Source: Hanleya hanleyi (taxonomy: Eukaryota > Mollusca > Polyplacophora > Lepidopleurida > Hanleyidae). From it: a stretch of 64,000 nt of DNA. Of this stretch, positions 30,389-43,743 are shown one piece after another; position 1 is the first letter of the stretch; each line of letters begins with the position of its first letter. Under the pieces are notes generated by a model. That model had not been told where the DNA came from and searched no databases. It was given only the letters and a program-made list of their open reading frames with translations. The translations under genes were made by a program, and so were the position numbers. The stretch covers positions 1 through 64,000 of the forward strand of contig JAVTVY010020397.1 of NCBI GenBank assembly GCA_036873755.1. Direction: 5' to 3'.

Positions 30389-31218
30389 GTAAGTTGAATT
30401 GTGTTCCTTTGTATGTTTTGAAAATTACTATATCGAATAGATCGTATTCGTTAATATATCACCGAGATATCTGAGTCTTGCTTGACTTTTGCGGTATAGC
30501 AATCGTAATTTGAATCAAAAAGCCTAACGATCTATTGAGAGGTCGATGATGATATTGATCGCTAGCTTAATATGATGTAGTTTACGGTCATTACATCCCT
30601 AGACGTTTTAAGGGTGAATAATTATGTCACTCTGAGAGGTTAGCACTCAAGAAGCTCAATAAAGTTTTTTAATATGATATTTGAGCAAGATGTTGATTCT
30701 CGGAGTCCGATGCATTTACCAGCTATGATTGGTCAAGTGGAATTAAGAATCCGGTCCAAGGTTGGTCATGGCCTGGATCGGTCACTGATCGATTATCAGT
30801 GTTCTTGTACTGTTATGTTCATATCGCATGTAATTACATATAAAAATCCTGGAAATTTTCAATTCAGTATTTCCTGATATCATCAACTGATTTGCTGATA
30901 TCATCAAAAGATTTGCCGATATCATCAGATGATTTAATGATATCATTAAATGTTTTATGATAGCAACAATAATTAAAGATATCAACAATGGTTAACAGAT
31001 ACTATCAGGTCATTTACACATATCAGCAAACTATTTGCTGATATTCACAAACCATTAAATGGTCTCAGCAAATCATTTGATGACATCAGCGAACTATATG
31101 TAGTGATATCATGAAATCATTTAATGATATCAGTAAATATTGAATTATGTCAGTAACTGTGGAAGAAAATTATAGCGGCTTGACATACGGTCACCTTCTC
31201 AGGGGTATTGCTTCTCCA
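30389..31218. other. Intron-like sequence and GATATCATC repeats
   Basis: After the splice donor the sequence is non-coding. At about 30873-31150 a degenerate repeat of about 20 bp (GATATCATCAAATGATTT and variants) is present. The same repeats occur at about 43455-43690, 50955-51195, 51900-52110 and 63815-64000. Confidence 0.6.
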
Positions 31219-32177
31219 CTACATTGTATCCCTCAATTCGAAAAATTTGCTCTTTGTACGATGTGAAGACGGATGTAAAATCAGGTATTCGAGATGGCCT
31301 GTGTGTCCCATATATGGTACCTATGTCGTCGAAAGCAATGTACAGCTCCTATGATAAACGCTGACCCAGTAGGTAGCAATATCAATATGGGGGACGTGAA
31401 GATTGGTGAAGGACAGAGAAGAATAATAGCCTTGGAGCTTTATAATAACCGATCCTCCTATCTATAATAACCGATCGTAGCATATTGTCTCCTATACAAC
31501 AAGGAAACGCTCTCATTAAAGAGCATCCTTCCGTATCGTAGTAATTTAATAAATGACAGTTCGGGGATAAATCGCCTGCGTGCTCGTCTCGTAAGTACGT
31601 TATTTTCTCCGTGCTCGTTTGTACCGAGTTGTAAATCTTAATGCAAAACGACGGGTGAATGTATAAGCTCATTATTTCGTTGCCTAAAACTGTGAAATTC
31701 TGTCATCCGAATGGGAGAGTTTCGCAAATATACGATAACATATATCGGAGAATGCTTGCACATGCAAAGAAATGGAAAGAAATTAACGGAGCTAGAGAAC
31801 CGTATCCCATGAATTCATGAGACAAGCGGAGACAAGCCGAAGATCGGGGTTAGCCGAGCATAGTCATTGAGTACATACGAATATAATATTCCGGGAATTC
31901 TCACATAAATTTTTAAGATTATCTCAGACATTCTTACATGATCCTATACGAATCTCCGAGGAAATCCTGCAGGATCATATTGAAACATTCTATAGCATAT
32001 ATACGGTCGTATTCAAAAACTCCTATAGTTTGATAACGTGCTGCACAAAATTAGGTAATACACTCAAATATATATACGAAAAATGAACCAAACGAGTGTT
32101 AACATTAAAACGTTAAAGTTATGCACACGGGGGCCGAACTTTGGTGTCAACGAATCCCGCGAGAGGTGTGGAGGATT

Positions 32178-33356
32178 GTGTAAGTATAGATGTGAGATCC
32201 GATAACCAGTATTCAGCCCCCGTCCACAAAGATGTCTAAGACTGTGTAAGTATAGATGTGAGATCCGATAACCAGTATTCAGCCCTCGTCCACAAAGGTG
32301 TGGCAGATTGTGTAAGTATAGGTGTGAGATCCGATAACCAGTATTCAGCCCTCGTCCACAAAGGTGTGTGAGATTGTGTAAATATAGGTGTGAGATCCGA
32401 TAACCAGTATTCAGCCCTCGTCCACAAAGGTGTGGCAGATTGTGTAAGTATAGGTGTGAGATCCGATAACCAGTATTCAGCCCTCGTCCACAAAGGTGTG
32501 TAAGATTGTGTAAGTATAGATGTGAGATCCGATAACCAGTATTCAGCCCTCGTCCACAAAGGTGTGTAAGATTGTGTAAGTATAGATGTGAGATCCGATA
32601 ACCAGTATTCAGCCCTCGTCCACAAAGGTGTGGCAGATTGTGTAAGTATAGGTGTGAGATCCGATAACCAGTATTCAGCCCTCGTCCACAAAGGTGTGTA
32701 AGACTGTGTAAATATAGGTGTGAGATCCGATAACCAGTATTCAGCCCTCGTCCACAAAGGTGTGGCAGATTGTGTAAGTATAGGTGTGAGATCCGATAAC
32801 CAGTATTCAGCCCTCGTCCACAAAGGTGTGTAAGATGGTCTAAGTATACATGTGAGATCCGATAACCAGTATTCAGCCCTCGTCCACAGTGGTGTGGCAG
32901 ATTGTGTAAGTATAGGTGTGAGATCCGATAACCAGTATTCAGCCCTCGTCCACAAAGGTGTGGCAGATTGTGTAAGTATAGGTGTGAGATCCGATAACCA
33001 GTATTCAGCCCTCGTCCACAAAGGTGTGGCAGATTGTGTAAGTATAGGTGTGAGATCCGATAACCAGTATTCAGCCCTCGTCCACAGTGGTGTGGCAGAT
33101 TGTGTAAGTATAGGTGTGAGATCCGATAACCAGTATTCGGCCCACGTCCACAAAGGTGTGGCAGATTGTGTAAGTATAGATGTGAGATCCGATAACCAGT
33201 ATTCAGCCCTCGTCCACAAAGGTGTGTAAGACTGTGTAAGAAAATATGTGAGATCCGATAACCAGTATTCAGCCCTCGTCCACAAAGGTGTGTAAGATTG
33301 TGTAAGAAAAGATGTGAGATCCGATAACCAGTATTCAGCCCTCGTCCACAAAGGAA
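32178..33356. repeat. 66-bp minisatellite, 18 units in perfect register
   Basis: GATCCGATAACCAGTATTC occurs 18 times, with the GTGAGATCC words starting at 32192 and then every 66 bases to 33314, with no length change anywhere. Units differ by a few bases (GGCAGATTG or TAAGATTG; ACAAAGG or ACAGTGG). Because 66 is a multiple of three and the unit lacks stops in several frames, long artificial reading frames run through it. Copy 4 of the same element (about 58390-58415) has only one partial unit. Each unit carries GTAAGTAT on the plus strand, a donor-like sequence. Confidence 0.95.
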
Positions 33357-33379
33357 TTTCCGCGTCAACACTCGAAATA

Positions 33380-34400
33380 CATTTCACATGTCATGAAAAT
33401 AAAATAAAATTATTTTTTACCCCTCGGATAATATTGCCGGAAGGGTGTTATCGTATTTATGTACGTCGGTGCGTCCGCCTCTGATTTCTCAGGTCACTAG
33501 GCTAACATGTGGCATTGTTCCATGAATTGATTTTTGCCACCATAACTCAACAATGAATTTGCCTAGGAGCGCCAAACTAACTTCGTTTATGTATATTGTT
33601 CTAATGCAGGAGCCTAAAAAATATTGGAGAGATTGACCTAATTATTCTGGGTCACGGACTCAATTTTGTCCTTTTATCTCTGGCTGCTTAATACCACCAT
33701 ATTTCAGTTATGATAATGCCTAAGCTTACAGAGCTTACACTATACACACATCACGTCAAGGACTACAAACAAAGCTGTCATATATTGTCATCATGTACGT
33801 ACGTGCGTTCATCCGTCTTTGTTGTATCATTACCATCACCAACCTTACATCACACATGCAAGTGGTCACAAAATAGAAGCTTATCGAAAACCAGTGACAT
33901 CGTCGCAGTTTGTTGGTCACCAGGGCAAATTATATCAATTTGTCACCATATAATTTTATGAAAAACGATTGCCTGGGAGCACCAAACTGGCATAACATAT
34001 ACATGTAATCCTAGACCAGAAGTTTATCGCAAAGTCAGATTGACCTATTGCTGGGGGTCACTGGGTCAAGTTGTTCCTTTTATTACCTGTACCGCAACTC
34101 AAGAATGATTATGCCTAAGCTAACTAACCCTACACTGTACACAAGGAGTTTCAGCCAAAGTTGTCATTGGAGTATTGTCATCATGTGTGTACGTACGTAA
34201 TATGTCCAACTATGTCAATCATTACCACCATGTCACAAGGCTATTCAGGAGTAATTAACTTGAATGACATAGGCCAGGGACGCCGGAACACGACAGGAGA
34301 GGGGCGGCGGGTGGCCATGACCTCTCAATATTTTCAGCTAAAAAAAAAAGAGATAAAAAACGAAAACAAAAAAAGTCAGAGACAGAAAAAAAACGAATGA
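33380..34400. repeat. Degenerate tandem repeats with ATGCCTAGG / ACCAAACTTAC words
   Basis: Segments of roughly 250-280 bp beginning with a version of CCATAACTCAAGAATGATTATGCCTA recur in this stretch and at 58470-59350 in copy 4. No coding sequence is seen. Confidence 0.5.
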
Positions 34401-36430
34401 GTAAAGCGAAAACCCTATATCTGTATTGAATGCAGATTTTACTTTCCAGTAAGAATGGGGGGCATCCTTGCATCCCAAGTAAGTCGTGGTTCGTCTATCA
34501 AATCCGAGATATCGGAAATATTCGCGAGCTTCTGACCTCTCCGAACATGTCCATATTTGAACGAATTAAGGGCCAGGTAATGTCTCCATCTGGTTGCTGT
34601 GAAGGCAGATGTTTTTTATGCTATCCGAGAATTTTATTATTTAAGATACGCCCTCATGTTGTTCCCTCTCGGACTTCGAAGAGTTTGTCCTTCAGCTTCT
34701 ACATTAGATAAACTGGACTTTTATCTAATTATACCGAGATCCCATCAAGGTAGCGTATTGCCCCAAAACGTTCGCAGAAATAACTGTACAACCCTAATCT
34801 GCCTACAGGGATTGGTACGAAGATATGAGTATACAAAACTGCATTGTTGAGGATGGCTTATTCATACTAATAAGTTGACCTGTGTTTGGCTCCCCAACAA
34901 GTAGAAAACATCTGTGTGACATGATCAAAGCTTAATGAACATTTCGATTGAAATGACATATATTTAATATTTTAATTATTTCTATTTCTGAACAAACTCA
35001 TTTTCGTGACGGGGAATATTAAAAACAAATGTTGTGAGAAACAACAAAACAGGCAAAACAAATATAGTTTACACATGCACAGATTTCTTGTTTTATTACT
35101 CAGAAATACGCTGGAACGCGTCTCCGTCCATCTAAGACCCCTGGAGCGTCCGGGGCCTGGGTGGCGCCTGCACCTCGCCTGTTCCTGCTGTGATAGTGGC
35201 CCCTCCAATCAACAATTTCTTCCACCGTGCCTGTAGGCATGTGCCCGCTAAGCATGATCTTAACTCTCAAGTTTGTCGTCAATTGCTTCTCGCCTTCAAC
35301 TGCTTGTTCAAGAAGCCCCTATTTTAATACCACCAAGGCGTAGGATTTCCCAGTGCACACTGTAAAAAGGAAGTTTTTCAAAACCCCAAAAGTGGGTGAA
35401 ATCCAGCTGCAACCAGAACTGGTGTTCCGAACCCCGTCCACTTGGTTTTTCAGAAGCCTACTTTTCGTTTTTGGAAAAAACTGCATTATGAGTTCCAAAA
35501 CACTATTTGGTATTGGGTTTCAGAAGCTAAATGTAGTTGCAGCAGAACAGCACGCAATTTTGGTAGTTCGAGATACAATAGTGGTACTATATGAACAGCA
35601 CACATGACACGGCGAACAAGCATAACAGCATGAGCCGGTAGTCAGAAAGAATTATAAATTTTCAAAAGAAAATCACTTATCGGCTGCTATGCCAAACATG
35701 GATATCTATAACAGGGTAAAGTGATTCCTAATTCGTGTAGGTACTTTTATTGAAAACTTCAAATAAGTCTTCCATTAAATAAACCACCTAAGACACGTAT
35801 CTCAATGGTCTTCGGATCACAGTGAGGATTTTCTCGAAAACATTGTGCATCGGGTACTTTAGCACACCGTCCCCATCTTACGGGGCATCCTTTTTAGATG
35901 CACCTTGAATAATGCCACAGATTTATGTCTCATCTCGAAATTTCCTAAGTGGTATTTCAAAAAACCTGATTTCCCCGAGACTAGATTGAGAATTTCAAGA
36001 AAATAACTACGGGAAATTAAACAATTAATTACCGGCATCACTTATTTGAAGATTATCCTGTTGTGCTAATTCCTTGTGATAGTTGAGCATTACAGTACCG
36101 GTATATCATTTTTGATAGATCGAACTTCCGAATCGGTGAATAAACTCCCAAATCCGGGTTATGGGGGTTCGAAAGACCCGTGTTTGAAACCTTTGTATTG
36201 GTGTTTCTGTGCCTCAAATATATTGTTTCGAACAACACGGTGCGTTTTCAAACACATATTGCGGAGTTTCAAAACACAAGTGTTTGAAACTCTGGTATCG
36301 GTGTTTCCGTACCCCAGAACTGGTGTTTGGGAGCAGAAAAATGGGGATTTGGAAACCTTGCTTTTCACAGTGTGCTTTGCACGGATCATGTTTCACTTGT
36401 AAGGAGCTGGAGTCAACAATTGTCTAGGAG
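34401..36430. other. Interior of inverted-repeat element copy 1, no gene seen
   Basis: Non-coding. Between 35350-35540 and 36150-36370 short words such as GTTTCAAAACAC and GGTGTTTC are repeated irregularly, but no unit could be defined. Confidence 0.4.
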
Positions 36431-37739
36431 AGCAACACGACCTTTTTAAATAATTCCTTCTCATAATAGCATTACGTACACCAGCAAGATTAGGGTCTCT
36501 AACCCCGATAATTTCTTTTCTTTCTTTTGCATATCTTTTCGTCTCCTATATCTGTGAAACTCGGCCATTTCGCTAACAGAATGTAATACCGCAGAGAGAT
36601 TCAGGTAACGATATAGTAAGCTTATACATTCGCCTGTCACTTTGCATTAACATTTACAAATTTCTTCAAAAGAGTTCGTAACGATGCGAGCAGGCAAGGA
36701 AATTATTCCCGAACTCTCATTTAGCAAATTACCACGATACGAAGGGATGTCCTTTAATGAGAGTGCAGGCTTGTTGTAGTGGAGAAAATATGCAATTATG
36801 GGTTATTACTGATACATGTGATAAGAGTCGATGATTATAAATCTCCAAGGCTATTATACTTCTCGGTTCTATATCAATCTCTACGTCCCGGGTTGCCAGC
36901 GGTTATCAAAGGATCTGTATGTAGAATGCTCTCGACGATATTGGTTTACTATGGAACACACAGGCCATCTACAGTACCTGATTTCACATTCTTCTTGACA
37001 TCGTAGAAAGAATCGATCTTATTGAACTCTTATGTGTTGGGATACAATGTAGTATTACACAGTGAAAAATAAATGCTTTTGACCACAACTGAAACGCCGA
37101 CAAAGAAACTGTTCTTATTTGGCTCATTTGAGGCGAATAGTAAGGTACAGATTATGATGTGGCTACCATGGCATAAACTGGATTTGGCCAAGTTAACAAG
37201 ACTATACCTGTACCCTAACTAACGAAACCTGCCATCACACGCATCGATTGGCGAACCACTTGCTCTTGTGCTGCTGGTTTTAGCCTCCAGAGAGTGTATA
37301 CAGCAGCACGGAATAAGACTCCGATTGGCTAATATGAATCATTCAATCTGTTGCTGTACCGTATCATGTTTTAAGATTTTTATATGAAGAAATATAAGAA
37401 ACTTTCCCTCAATCGCGTTTAAGATTGCTGGGCTGTTTTGGGTTATAGCCTGGATTGACCAGAATGGTACCTCTGTTCGATAATGTTTAGGTATTTGGTG
37501 GCATCTGTGAACAGGTTGTAATTTAAGATAATTCGCAAGTTACAGCCGAGGGCCTCATCCTTACTTGGTCGAGCAAAAAAACACTGTGCAAACAACGGCA
37601 GTGCCAATGAGCTCCGTTCAATAATTACTCTCCGTGTTGGTAATATTCCGGATAATATCGGTTTTACATTATTTTGTCAAGTAAAACCGACGGTAATGAT
37701 TTCACTATGCGATCTTGTAAACATACTGCTCTTCACATC

Positions 37740-39125
37740 ATCATCATTTATTTGCTCAAAAGCTTTACAAAAGCATGGAGCACAACCATCATAACTGTAC
37801 ATGAATTTACATGGCGGGTAACTATCAAAATAACTGGATACAATGTCTTATAAATTTAACTAACTTTAAAACTGTCCTTTTGTTTCCATGTAGCAGAGCT
37901 ATGAAATGATTAATGTATTGATGTCTAGTATAATATGCCGGTATAAGTTCCTTCCGTTTTTCAATTAGAGTTGGGCATTCTATTAAAAAATGAAATTCAT
38001 CTCCCACTTGACCGGTGTTGCACAATTTACATACCCTCATATCCCTAGCAATATTTGTATATCTTCCTGTCTCAACTGGCAAACAGTGATTTACAGTACG
38101 AAATTTACAAAGAGTTATGTAATCTCGTGCAGATAAATAGTTAAAATAACCCTCAAAACAAAAATCAGATTTAAACAGTCGGTATAAGTAACATTTTGGG
38201 CTTTCAAATAAAGTACTTTTCCAGTCCTGTCTATACTGATCTTGTAGTTTCAACTTTACCGCATTTTGTATCCATTTTGGATCGAAATTATTATATGTAT
38301 ACCATATGTTTGACATGCCACAACTGTCTAAAATATTCTTAACATGAAGTATCCATGGTGACGAGTAATTACCCTCTCTATTTAAATTGTACATAACTCT
38401 ATACATTTTACTGCTCAATTTGGATTTCTTATTACTCCAAAGTTTACACCAGAAATTAACCATTCTGCATTTGATTGTAATATTAAGGGGGTATTTACCA
38501 AGTTCTCCATAAACCATACAAGAGTTACGGGGTGGAGGTTTTTAAACCTAAAATATGCTTACAATAACACAAATAAACCTTCTCAATCAGATCAATCTTA
38601 CTATAACCCCAGATTTCACAATTATACAACAATATTGGCGTAACCAGTAAATCAAACAAGTCCAACTGTATATTGACGGGTAGCTTTTGAGTCCTACATT
38701 TACTAATTAGACTAAACATTGCCTTTCGACCTTGTTCACATAAAGTTTTAATACTGAGTGTGAAGTTGCCATTGTACGTAAAGGTAATTCCCAGATACTT
38801 ATAATGATCAACTATGTTCAGTATTTCCCCATGAATTTAAATTCAACCCTATTGCGTTTTACTCTTCTCTTCTGAAATATAATAACATTGGTTTTCTGCA
38901 CATTTACTACTAGCTTCCAATGATCACAATACATCGCAAAATCATCGAGAGCCTTTTGTAGTCCCTCTATACTTTCAGAGAAAATCACCGTATCATCGGC
39001 ATACATGAGCAACATAACCTTCAACAATACCTCCATATCACCATTTTCTATTTCAATAAATTGGTTACCTTCGTCAGATAAAAACTTCTCTAAATCATTG
39101 ACGAAAAGGGCAAATAACAAAGGCC
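37740..39125 (-). pseudogene. Non-LTR retrotransposon fragment with YADD box
   Basis: On the minus strand a 5'-truncated reverse transcriptase begins LLFALFVNDLEKFL, has the catalytic box MYADDTVIFSESIEGLQ, then (after a frame break) TPILLYNCEIWGYSKIDLIE, and ends with a cysteine cluster (CKLCNTGQVGDEFHFLIECP). At least two frameshifts separate the pieces (38818, 38525 and 38517 edges). The 3' end on the left carries a short ATG/TCA repeat. The related unoccupied site near 48370 (CTGTTCACACGACCGTGAG) shows that it inserted into the duplicated esterase upstream region. Its clade differs from the copies at 2696 and 10588. Confidence 0.8.
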
Positions 39126-39196
39126 GTGAGAAGCAGAGATTATTATTACAGATCGACTTTATTGTAAGGAGATAGCCTCTCACAGATGGACTCCTG

Positions 39197-39427
39197 ATGG
39201 GATACATATCGATGTCATTCGCACAGTTCGTTACTCTAGCCTGGTGGCAATGTCTTTCTTTAGCGCTTGTTCAAAGGCAATTGTCAAATGCTACCAGTAC
39301 CGTCATTCTGGCCACGAGTTACGGAAAGGTGCGGGGTATACGAGAGGAGGTGCTTCCCGGAAAAACCGTTGACCGTTACCTGGGCATTCCCTTCGCTAAA
39401 CCCCCTACAGGACAACTTCGATTCGAA
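39197..39427 (+). CDS. Cholinesterase/carboxylesterase-like first coding exon, copy 2
   Basis: Open 231-nt exon with the same architecture as the copy at 30158: signal peptide (MGYISMSFAQFVTLAWWQCL), SYGKVRGIREE and RYLGIPFAKPPTGQLRFE, then GAA plus a GTAAGT donor in phase 0. The retrotransposon ending at about 39125 sits 70 bases upstream and separates it from its duplicated upstream region, so promoter function may be lost. No downstream exon is present before the next copy. Confidence 0.75.
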
Positions 39428-39739
39428 GTAAGTTGTCTTGTGTTCCTTTGTATTCCTGTCTTTATGAGTTTTGAAACTCAATATATCGGATAGATTGTAA
39501 TCCTTAATATATCATCAAGATATGTATGTTTTACCTAACTTTTGCGGCATTACAGTCCCAATTTAAGCGCAAAACCCTTCCGATCTTTTCAAAGCCCTAC
39601 TCGAAAACACTTATCATTTTTGCATTCCCGTGTATACCAGAGTTTTCCAGAGCGCTGTTCACGGGACCGAGAGTATCAGTGATTTTTATCACAGATCAAC
39701 TTCATTGTCAATAGATAGCCTCTTACAGATAGACTCTTG

Positions 39740-39969
39740 ATGGGATACACATCGATGTAATTCGCACAGTTCGTTACTCTAACCTGGTGGCAATGCCCTT
39801 CCTTGGCGCTTGTTCAAAGGCAGTTGTCAAATGCCACCAGCACGGCCATTCTGACCACGAGTTCGGAAAGGCGCGGGGTACCCGAGAGGAGGTGCTTCCC
39901 GGAAGAAACGTTGACCGTTACCTGGGCATTTCCTTCACTAAACCCCTTACAGGGCCCCTCAGATTCGAA
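39740..39969 (+). pseudogene. Esterase first-exon copy 3, broken
   Basis: Aligned with copy 2 it has a TAA at codon 7 (TCA changed to TAA) and a one-base loss in the SYGK region. The donor (GAAGTAAGT) is intact. The copy at 48978 carries the same codon-7 stop, so the stop arose before the block was duplicated. Confidence 0.85.
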
Positions 39970-40154
39970 GTAAGTTGACTTGTGCTTCTTTGTTTTCCTG
40001 TCTTCATGCGTTTTGAAATCACTATATCAGATTGATTATATTCTTTGATATATATCATCAAGATATGTGAGTTTTGCCTAAATTTTGGGGCATTAAGATC
40101 GCAATTGACGCGCAGCTGCCCAACGATCTTTTGAGAGGTACCTACACCAAAACA

Positions 40155-41853
40155 GTTTCTGCCTGTCTGTTTTTAATTTGAATGGCGCATTCAATTTAAT
40201 AAAATTATATGCGCCAGATCGTTGCATTGAGTTTGATGTACAACATAAATATTGATTTTAAAATATCCTACTATATGGAATTTTAATTATTTAAACAAAA
40301 TATCATGTAGAATAACCAAACTCCAAAGGCGTTATTTAGTGGCACGGAAAGGTTAGAGACATACAAGGAAGGATATATATATATACGGACCAACAAACTT
40401 AATTTAATGATAATAAAATCCCAACGACCCTATCTATAAAAAATATAAAACTGAGTTAAAAAGGCCAATATAGTACATGCATATTTTGTTTAACCTAAAA
40501 CAAACTCATGGCTTTAGATATGAGTAGGTGGTGAGCAAAACTGAAATTTAATATAATATCTCTACTCATTCCGGTGGACACCGTGAATGATGACCTCCAC
40601 TGGTATCATCAGACACCAATGTCCGACCAGAACAAGCAGAGACATCATTTAAAACAAAACTCTTTTTAATTGAGCAGAAATATCATTATAATTTCTTAAC
40701 CACAAATAAGAAAAATTTGTTAAATTATTCTAGAATTTTGTTATTCACAACTTTTAATATGCATGTACTGTAAATTAACCAATATAATTATAAATAATTC
40801 CACTAACCTATAAATAGCCAAAAATACTTTATCACGGTTCTTTTGAGGTTTTAAGATTGCTTCCATGGTATGGTTAAATATACCAGCACAAATAAGTTCA
40901 TTAAAAAAATTAAGTCTTTGATAATGAAATCGTTTACATGAAAGTAAATAATGGCTGATGCTTTCTTCTACATTGCACGCATCACACACTCCAGTGGGAT
41001 GTAATTGACATCTATGAATTTACGAATTCAAAGGAATATGACCGACAAGAAGTCTAAAAACAAGTATTTCAGCCTTGCGATTAGGTAATTTCAAAGAGGC
41101 GCCTGTAACTAAAGGTTGGAATTGATAGTAAAAACGCCCCTTCTCTGAATTATCCCAGCGTTCCTGCCATTTAGAATTGAAATGGGGATATATACAAGCC
41201 ATGGCTTCATTTATTGTTAATCCCATATGTATATTAATATCTGGAAGTGTGGATGCTTGCTTAGCAAGAGAGTCCGCAAGCTCATTCCCATATATACCAG
41301 AATGGCCCGGCACCCAGTCGAGATAAAGTATAATATTTTCATAATTCATTGTGGATACTAAATATAATATTTCATATAAAATACTTGAAGACCGGCTCCA
41401 AGCGAAATTAAGCATTGTTTGTAAAGAGCTAAGAGAGTCTGTAAAAATCACAGCTCTAGATATTCTTGTATCTCTAATAAACTTGAGTGACATTAAAATA
41501 GCTGTCAGCTCTGCTGTATATACACTCACATGATCATTAATTCTAAAAGATTTAGAATATTTCAGTTCTGGTATACAAAATGCAGCACCCACCCTGCCAG
41601 TATCTGGACACTTGGAGGCATCTGTAAATACTTGCAAATATTCACTCCAGTTAGATTTGATATATTCTTTTGTATATCCAGTAATAATATGTGGTGGGTC
41701 AAATTTTTTAATTTGTGTATGTAATCCCATATATATGTGTGGTGTAGACAACAGCCAGGGTAGGTATCTCTGCACAAAATAATTTTGAATATGGAAAGCA
41801 TCAGCATTTGTTTCCTCATACAGGATATTTGCTCAAATATTGAACGAATAGTA
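40155..41853 (-). mobile_element. I-like non-LTR retrotransposon 3' fragment with target duplication
   Basis: The insertion is flanked by ACCAAAACA at 40146-40154 and 41854-41862. The related block near 49360 reads through the site without it, which confirms the unoccupied state. It carries an RNase H domain on the minus strand. Confidence 0.8.
40741..41853 (-). pseudogene. RNase H domain of an I-like retrotransposon
   Basis: On the minus strand the frame from about 41775 has RNase H signatures: VFTDASKCPDTGRVGAAF (first Asp), YTAELTAILMSLKFI (Glu), AVIFTDSLSSLQTM (second Asp) and WVPGHSGIYGNELADSLAK (His and final Asp). An in-frame TAA at 41020-41022, just after GHIPLNS, separates it from the C-terminal cysteine motif (CDACNVEESISHYLLSCKRF), which continues in the same frame to 40741. 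The reverse transcriptase is missing because of 5' truncation. RNase H downstream of the reverse transcriptase is typical of I-group elements. Confidence 0.85.
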
Positions 41854-41862
41854 ACCAAAACA

Positions 41863-43743
41863 CTTTCCATTTTGGCATTCTCGTATATACCAGAGTTTTC
41901 CAGAGCTGGACTTCACCGGCTCCTCTTCGATCCTGCCATTATATAATCAGAGAGATCTCTGGTGCGTGAGATTGAAGTCATATTCAGGGAAATGTCCCTT
42001 CAATGATCCTTTACAGAAACTCTGTGATTGGTTGGATTTTCACCCGTCTCCACAAGCCAATGAATAAGCCGATTTTCATTTGAAAATTTGAACTGTCCAA
42101 TCAAATGTTTTGAAAATAGAAGATATCCTGTGATGCACTGTTATTTCTATAAACATCTATTGTGTTTGTGATGTTTGTGATTGGGTTTGTGATGTACAGT
42201 TCCACTCAAGGAAACAGAATCCGTGCCATTGACTAACATTACTAAAGAGATATGATTGATGTTACCGATGACACAGATATATACTGTACGCCCCAAAGGA
42301 ATGTCATGCTTTGACTTTGCCGATGCAAGACATATTCAAGCTGTGAAATGGTTGAATCTTTCAAACAAAGATGATACACGTTAATGATCTGCTTAACGCC
42401 AAACCCATCAAGAATCCATGCTTCTAAAACGGATATACATCTAGTTTCTGCTTCAGTTTTGGCCAGTATAGGTGTTCTAGGTTGAATGAACATGCGCTGT
42501 TTTCGACTTTGAAATGTTCCCTACCCATTAGAAATCACGATAGAAAGAAACAGCTAGGCTACCTGATCATTGCTGTCAATTGATTACCATTGTGTCTATT
42601 GTGATTATTTACATATGAATCATTTACATATGCATCTGTATACACTGCCTTGTGAAATTAATGGACTGCGCTAATGTACAATATGAATTTGCAAGAAGAC
42701 TTATTATTCCAAGAGCAATTATTTCTGCTAAAATTGACTTTTTATTAAAATGACATATGAAAACAAATGGAATACATTACCTTTATTATATCTTACTATG
42801 ATAATCAGGTAAGAATATGTGGAATATGGGAAATTGTCAAGCAGTTGCCCGTCATAAATGTTGGTGTTTGGTTTGGCATTAACCATATTTAAGCTATACA
42901 TAAATAGGGTAACCACCAAACAATGCTTACCGTCGAGTACATGTACACCATTCTGAACTCATTTTATCCATTATTCGGTTTTTTGTCCATTTTTCGTGAT
43001 GTACGCAACTCTTGTCGAGGCCGTTGTGACACTGAAAAGACCCTTTGTTATTATTCCCATTGTTATTATTCCCATTGCTTGGCTATTGTATGCATTGTCA
43101 CGTGATCCTTATATGAAGGATGAACCCATTCTTCGTTCATAGATCGAGGATGACATTTGAGCGCTAGCTTGATATGATAGTTTACGGTCCCTACATCGTG
43201 TATCTCTATAAACGTTATGAGGGTGAATAATTGTCTCTCTTTCTCAGAGGTCCGCACTCAAGTAGTTCAATACATCTTTTAATATGATATCTGCGCAATA
43301 TGTTGATTGTCTGATTCCGACTCATTTACAGTTTGAGCGGAATGAAGAAACCGGTCGCTGACAGAATCTCGGTCACTGGTCGATTTTCAGTGTTCGTGCA
43401 CTGTTATGTTAATCCCATACAGTTATAGATAAAATCCGGTAAACTTTCTATTGGGTGTTTGCTGATGTCATCAAATAATTTGTCATCGTTGAATATTTTA
43501 TGATAGCCGCAATAATTAAAGATATAAGCCACGATTAACATAATCAGATCATTTACACATATCAACAAACTATTTGCTGATATTCACAAACCATTTAATG
43601 GTCCCAACAAATCGTTTGATGACATCAGCAAACTATCTAGTGATATCATCAAATCATTTGAAGATATCCGTAAATATTGAATTATGTCAGCAAATGTCGA
43701 AGAAAAATGATAGCGGCTTGACATACGGTCACCTTGACAGGAG
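41863..43743. other. Duplicated non-coding block
   Basis: Matches 49370-51260 with about the same order of sequences. A short hydrophobic frame with a conserved stop (RDPYMK, then EPILRS) lies at 42983-43141 and recurs at 50495-50627 and, frameshifted, at 51420-51567. It is listed only as an observation. Confidence 0.5.

Larger units (their letters stand above)
31219..37052. mobile_element. Long inverted-repeat element, copy 1
   Basis: The outer ends are CTACATTGTATCC (left) and GGATACAATGTAG (right). The arms, about 600-650 bp each, are inverted copies: CGGGACGTAGAGAGTGATAG-type sequence on the left corresponds to CTCTACGTCCC on the right, and ATAAGCTTATTATATCG to CGATATAATAAGC. The same pair of arms bounds three more segments (43744-47690, 52141-56251, 57511-60142). 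This copy contains the 66-bp minisatellite and shares its interior with copy 4. There is no transposase frame, so it would be non-autonomous if it is a DNA transposon. Target duplications could not be fixed. Confidence 0.55.

Noticed and set aside
32178..33356. CRISPR-like array
   Set aside because: The repeats are directly adjacent with no unique spacers, and the context is animal DNA.
32064..33387. Reading frames of 435 and 383 codons across the 66-bp repeats
   Set aside because: They exist in several frames at once because the unit is a multiple of three without stops. The peptide repeats are low-complexity shadows of the DNA repeat, and the sister locus has a single unit.
35006..35282. 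Overlapping frames near 35.0-35.3 kb as a gene
   Set aside because: Frames on both strands of similar length, no recognisable domain and no splice context.
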